From Bacteroidales bacterium (GTDB lineage: Bacteria > Bacteroidota > Bacteroidia > Bacteroidales > UBA4181): 8,253 nt of DNA. The number at the start of each line of letters is the position of its first letter. Position 1 is the stretch's first letter. The translations under genes were made by a program, and so were the position numbers. The notes under the pieces are model-generated. The model had not been told where the DNA came from. It saw only the letters and a program-made list of their open reading frames with translations, and searched no databases. Shown in pieces: positions 4,968-8,253 of this stretch. The stretch is from NCBI GenBank assembly GCA_028700615.1, contig JAQVSH010000072.1:1-8253 (forward strand). Reading direction: 5' to 3'.

Positions 4968-6428
4968 ATGAACCAACAAAGTCCGGTTATTCACTTTTAC
5001 AAGGGAGAAAATATTCCCGTTGAATTGCATAAAACCCGTATTGTCCAGAAACTTTTTCTCGTACCTATTGAAAGGAGATTAGAAGCTTTAAGGGAAGGAG
5101 GGTATAATACTTTCCAGCTGCAAACTACCGATGTATTTCTGGATATGCTTACAGACAGCGGAACCAATGCAATGAGTGATAACCAACTGGCTGCTATGAT
5201 GCAGGCTGATGATGCCTATGCAGGTTCACAAAGTTTTGTCCGTCTGCAAAAAGCGGTTGAAGACATTCTGGGAAAAAAATATCTGTTGCCTGTTCATCAG
5301 GGCAGAGCTGCCGAAAATGTAATTTCAAGGGCTTTTATCAAACCGGGAAACATTATTCCGATGAATTACCATTTTACTACCGTTTTGGCCCATATCATGG
5401 AAAATGGTGGTAAAATAGAAGAGTTATTGTGTGATGACGCATTGGAAATGAAGTCTTCCAATCCTTTCAAAGGAAATATGGATATTCAGAAACTGGAAGC
5501 CTGTATTCAGAAAAACGGAGTAGAAAATATTACTTTCATCCGGATGGAAGCTTCTACCAATCTGATTGGCGGACAACCGTTCTCTATTAAGAATCTTTTG
5601 GAAGTCAGAGTCATTTGTGACAAATACGGCATTATGCTGGTTTTGGATGCCAGCCTTTTGGGAGAGAATGCTTATCTGATCAAACAAAGAGAAGAAACTT
5701 TCAAGGAAAACAGCATTGCTGACATCATTAAAACGATGACCGGGATTGCCGATTTGGTCTATTTTTCAGCCCGTAAACTGACTTCTTCCCGCGGAGGTGG
5801 TATCTGCACCAACCGCAAAGAGCTGTATCAGAAAATGGAAGCTCTCATTCCTTTGTTTGAAGGATTTCTTACCTACGGGGGGATCTCAATCCGCGAAGTA
5901 GAAGCCATGGCAGTGGGAATGTATGAAACTATTGACGAAAGCATGATCTGCCAGAGTCCCAATTTTATTAAATATTTTGTTGAAACATTAGATAGCAAGG
6001 GGATTCCGGTTGTGACCCCTCCCGGAGTACTGGGCTGCCACGTGGATGCCATGTCCTTCTGCAGCCATATTCCACAGAACGAATATCCTGCCGGAGCTTT
6101 GGCCGCTGCTTTCTACCTGATTTCAGGAGTCAGAGGCATGGAAAGGGGGACGATCTCCAGCGTCCGTGACGAAAAAGGAGATGAAATTCTGGCAGATGTT
6201 GAATTACTCAGACTTGCGGTTCCCAGAAGGGTATTTACTCTGTCTCAAATCAAATATGCCGTAGATCGTATGGAATGGCTCTACGAAAACAGAAAATTGA
6301 TCGGAGGGCTTAAATTTATCTATGAACCACCCGTACTTCGTTTCTTCATGGGTAAACTTGCTCCTACTTCTGATTGGCCTCTTGAATTGATGGCAAAATT
6401 CAGAAGAGATTTTGGAGATAGTTTATAA
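4968..6428 (+). CDS. PLP-dependent beta-eliminating lyase, tryptophanase/tyrosine phenol-lyase family
   Basis: This 486-residue protein is a fold-type I PLP enzyme of the family that cleaves tryptophan to indole or tyrosine to phenol, with pyruvate and ammonia. Family blocks are TDSGTNAMSD (62-71), DDAYAGS (81-87, Y84), HQGRAAEN (110-117), TNLIGGQP (197-204), LVLDAS with the PLP-ring aspartate D227, SARK with the likely Schiff-base lysine K270, YGGISIREVEAMAVG (303-317), and VPRRVFT (418-424). Aligned from memory to Citrobacter tyrosine phenol-lyase, T137 and R393 match T124 and R381, which distinguish that enzyme from tryptophanase. However, the equivalents of R217 and K256 are L230 and R269, so the PLP surroundings differ from both characterised enzymes. 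The substrate is therefore uncertain. The gene stands alone between a divergent gene and a strong terminator. No signal peptide is present. The family is certain and the exact reaction is open. Confidence 0.9.
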   Translation: MNQQSPVIHFYKGENIPVELHKTRIVQKLFLVPIERRLEALREGGYNTFQLQTTDVFLDMLTDSGTNAMSDNQLAAMMQADDAYAGSQSFVRLQKAVEDILGKKYLLPVHQGRAAENVISRAFIKPGNIIPMNYHFTTVLAHIMENGGKIEELLCDDALEMKSSNPFKGNMDIQKLEACIQKNGVENITFIRMEASTNLIGGQPFSIKNLLEVRVICDKYGIMLVLDASLLGENAYLIKQREETFKENSIADIIKTMTGIADLVYFSARKLTSSRGGGICTNRKELYQKMEALIPLFEGFLTYGGISIREVEAMAVGMYETIDESMICQSPNFIKYFVETLDSKGIPVVTPPGVLGCHVDAMSFCSHIPQNEYPAGALAAAFYLISGVRGMERGTISSVRDEKGDEILADVELLRLAVPRRVFTLSQIKYAVDRMEWLYENRKLIGGLKFIYEPPVLRFFMGKLAPTSDWPLELMAKFRRDFGDSL

Positions 6429-6448
6429 ACAAATTAAGATACTCATAC

Positions 6449-6482
6449 AGAGGGCGCCCCGAAAAGGCACCCTCTTTTTTTT
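6449..6482 (+). terminator. Intrinsic terminator of the lyase gene
   Basis: AGAGGG (6449-6454) pairs with CCCTCT (6470-6475), and after one C-A mismatch GCC (6456-6458) pairs with GGC (6466-6468) around a CCGAAAA loop. The stem runs directly into eight Ts (6475-6482). It lies about 20 bases after the lyase stop, and the lyase unit ends here. Confidence 0.94.
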
Positions 6483-6580
6483 GCCCTCATGTGAATACTA
6501 TTTTATTGATTACATATCATCATCCGGATTTGAACAGGTAAAAAAGCAAAAAATAAAATCACAAAATTTTTGTCGAAATA

Positions 6581-6612
6581 TTTGCATAGCATTGTATTGT
6601 TTTATAATATTG
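6581..6612 (+). promoter_or_regulatory. Putative promoter of the SusC-type receptor gene
   Basis: TTTG at 6581-6584, a 20-bp spacer and TAATATTG at 6605-6612 fit the Bacteroidetes promoter with one mismatch in the -7 box. Transcription would start near 6619, giving a leader of roughly 265 nt. An alternative -7 box, AATATTTG at 6577-6584, overlaps the proposed -33 box but lacks a good upstream partner. Confidence 0.38.
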
Positions 6613-6618
6613 TATATC

Positions 6619-6883
6619 GGTAAGCGTAAAAAGTAATTCCGTTTCCCGTAGTAGCAGGCATAATACCTCCATGATCTCAGGCAGAGTTCCGGAAAGAACT
6701 CCCGGCCGCAGATAAAGGAGTCGGATTGACTGAGGGCTTCCCTCTTAACTATCATATTATGCAAACTGCTACAAATAATTTTCATTTCATTGACTTTTCT
6801 CATCAGCTGCTATCGCGGATAGCGGCATGTCATGTTTATTCCTGTTTCAAACCGTTATGTCTAACTAAATCAAACATTGAACT
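6619..6883 (+). promoter_or_regulatory. Long structured 5' leader before the SusC-type gene
   Basis: Bases 6483-6883 hold no credible gene. The part after the predicted transcription start contains three clean hairpins: GAGTTC/GAACTC (6684-6689/6696-6701, loop CGGAAA), GAGGG/CCCTC (6732-6736/6740-6744, 3-base loop), and a 9-bp stem with a GCG loop at 6806-6826 including one G-U pair. None is followed by a T run, so they are not simple terminators. I did not recognise the core motifs of cobalamin, TPP, SAM or glycine riboswitches. The AT-rich stretch directly before the ATG resembles untranslated regions that I recall before susC-like genes. It could be an untranslated leader, a target of a regulatory RNA, or partly an unrecognised upstream transcript. 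Confidence 0.4.
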
Positions 6884-8253
6884 ATGAAAGAAAGACCGTC
6901 TCCAAGGAGTATCTCCGGATACTCAGTGTGCGTGAAATCCTGCCGGCTTCTGTTAATGATGCTAGCTCTTTTCACAATGCTTATGCAACCCTTATCCGCT
7001 CAGGGTAACAATCAGATCACCGGTACTGTGAGTGATGCATCCGGAGCTCCAATGCCCGGGGTCAATGTAGTTTTAAAAGGAACCACCACAGGAACTATCA
7101 CAGGAACTGACGGGAGTTATTCCCTGCGCGTTGCCAATTCCCAGGCAGTTCTTCAATTTTCTTTCATCGGTTATCTCGGCCAGGAAGTCAGAGTCGGAAA
7201 CCAGGGTACCATCAACGTTATTTTGGCAGAAGATACCCAGGCCTTGGAAGAAGTAGTGGTTATCGGTTACGGCACTGTTAAAAAAAGCGATCTGACGGGA
7301 TCAGTTGCTTCTGTAAATACGGAAGAATTGATGAAACGCCGCCCGATCTCCCTGGAACAGGGTATGCAGGGTATGGCCGCAGGAGTACAGGTCATCAGAA
7401 ATTCCGGACAGCCCGGTGGTGAAAGTACAATTCGTATCCGGGGTACCGCCACCATCAATAACTCCGCAGAACCTCTTTATGTAATCGATGGGATCATGGT
7501 GGGATCCAGTGCCAGTTTTCTGAATCCTAACGACGTTGAATCCATCGAAATATTGAAAGATGCCTCTGCAACAGCTATTTATGGTTCCCGCGGGGCTAAC
7601 GGGGTCATCATGATTACTACCAAAAAAGGCTCTAAAGGTCGTATAAGCCTCAACTTTGATGCAAGTTTTGGTCTGCAGACTCCCGGCAAAAAAATAGAAG
7701 TGGCCAATGCCGCTCAGTTTGCCGCAGCTGCCAACCAGGTATCGGCCAACGACAATACATCCTACAACCCTGTTTGGGCGAATCCTTCTTCTCTGCATTC
7801 AATTGACTGGCAGGATGAAATGTCCCGTAACAGCCTGATGCAACAGTACAATCTATCCGCTTCAGGAGGTTCAGAAAACACTCAGGCGATGATGTCTGTC
7901 GGCTATACAAATAATGAGGGAATCATCCGGGCTTCCAATTATAACCGCATCACGGCACGCGCCAACATTACCCACAATATTAAAGACTTCATCCGTACCG
8001 GATTGAATATTTCTTATATGCACTCTGAATCAGAAGGAGGCGGAAACCTTTTCACTTATGCCGCCTTAGTCCCGACGATGGACACTCTTTCCGACGGAAA
8101 TGTATTACATGTTCCTGTTCAGTACGCCAATGGAACTTATGGCCATTATCCCCGTGAAGGGAACGGATTTAACAATAAAGGAGCCGACAATCCTGTGGCT
8201 CAGGCTGACCTGGCTGATGCTGTAAACATGAGTGACCGCACGCTGGTCAATGC
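6884..8253 (+). CDS. SusC/RagA family TonB-dependent outer-membrane receptor, N-terminal part
   Basis: An open frame of 456 codons from ATG at 6884 runs off the right edge; full-length family members are about 1000 residues, so over half is missing. Residues 1-39 form a signal peptide with a long basic n-region, a hydrophobic core (RLLLMMLALFTMLM) and a probable cleavage LSA|QG. Residues about 44-115 are the carboxypeptidase-regulatory-like domain (ITGTVSDASG, MPGVNVVLKG, DGSYSL, FIGY). LEEVVVIGYGTVKKSDLTGSV (121-141) carries the TonB-box region, and the plug domain follows with LYVIDGI (198-204) and EILKDASATAIYGSRGANG (222-240); the beta-barrel begins after about 250. There is no extra STN domain for anti-sigma signalling. 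It imports glycans or peptides with a SusD-like lipoprotein, expected downstream but outside the window. The substrate cannot be inferred. Confidence 0.96.
   Translation, partial: MKERPSPRSISGYSVCVKSCRLLLMMLALFTMLMQPLSAQGNNQITGTVSDASGAPMPGVNVVLKGTTTGTITGTDGSYSLRVANSQAVLQFSFIGYLGQEVRVGNQGTINVILAEDTQALEEVVVIGYGTVKKSDLTGSVASVNTEELMKRRPISLEQGMQGMAAGVQVIRNSGQPGGESTIRIRGTATINNSAEPLYVIDGIMVGSSASFLNPNDVESIEILKDASATAIYGSRGANGVIMITTKKGSKGRISLNFDASFGLQTPGKKIEVANAAQFAAAANQVSANDNTSYNPVWANPSSLHSIDWQDEMSRNSLMQQYNLSASGGSENTQAMMSVGYTNNEGIIRASNYNRITARANITHNIKDFIRTGLNISYMHSESEGGGNLFTYAALVPTMDTLSDGNVLHVPVQYANGTYGHYPREGNGFNNKGADNPVAQADLADAVNMSDRTLVN

Noticed and set aside
6412..6636. Plus-strand open frame of 74 codons overlapping the lyase 3' end
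   Set aside because: It runs straight through the strong terminator at 6449-6482, starts inside the lyase gene in another frame and has low-complexity Lys/Ile/Phe composition.
6660..6760. Possible riboswitch in the SusC-type leader
   Set aside because: The hairpins are simple, and I could not match the conserved cores of cobalamin, TPP, SAM or glycine classes, so no riboswitch is called.
6510..6803. Minus-strand open frame of 97 codons between the lyase and the SusC-type gene
   Set aside because: The product is rich in Cys, Phe and Tyr with no recognisable motif. It runs antisense through the predicted promoter and leader, and its end lies next to the lyase terminator. It looks like a chance frame in AT-rich DNA.
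7301..7910. Minus-strand frames of 165 and 86 codons inside the SusC-type gene
   Set aside because: They are antisense to the plug and early barrel of the receptor, whose forward frame is unbroken to the edge and carries all family motifs.

Overview
The window looks like a chromosomal segment of a member of the Bacteroidales (Bacteroidota). Three things point there. The gene order RelA/SpoT - Fur family regulator - purA is, from memory, characteristic of that order. A SusC/RagA-type TonB-dependent receptor begins at the right edge. The intergenic regions carry matches to the unusual Bacteroidetes promoter (TTG-type -33 box, about 20 bp, then TAnnTTTG -7 box). No tRNA or rRNA gene, CRISPR array, transposase, IS end or phage gene was seen.

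Layout. (1) Bases 1-2094, plus strand: the C-terminal ACT domain of a RelA/SpoT-type (p)ppGpp enzyme; a Fur family regulator overlapping it by 4 bp; a probable separate promoter with a 12-bp palindrome; purA (adenylosuccinate synthetase); and a strong intrinsic terminator. (2) Bases 2095-2353: no gene for a protein, but a near-consensus promoter, several hairpins and a terminator, which together look like an independent small RNA of about 200 nt. (3) Bases 2354-4807, minus strand: a two-gene unit of a long-chain acyl-CoA synthetase followed by a metallo-beta-lactamase-fold hydrolase, with a good promoter in the divergent intergenic region. (4) Bases 4968-6482, plus strand: a single-gene unit for a PLP-dependent beta-eliminating lyase of the tryptophanase/tyrosine phenol-lyase family, closed by an excellent terminator. 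(5) Bases 6483-6883: a long non-coding stretch that is probably the promoter and structured 5' leader of the next gene. (6) From 6884 to the right edge: the first 456 codons of a SusC/RagA family outer-membrane receptor, likely the first gene of a nutrient-uptake locus that continues outside the window.

The first block joins stringent-response, metal-type regulation and purine (AMP) synthesis genes; (p)ppGpp is known to inhibit PurA in other bacteria, so the pairing may be functional, but the sequence does not prove it. The other genes look like ordinary metabolic genes without an obvious shared pathway. I see no defence system or biosynthetic cluster. The points most worth a second look are the candidate small RNA at 2130-2344, the Fur family protein that has lost its zinc-binding cysteines, the lyase with an atypical PLP site, and the long structured leader before the SusC-type gene.
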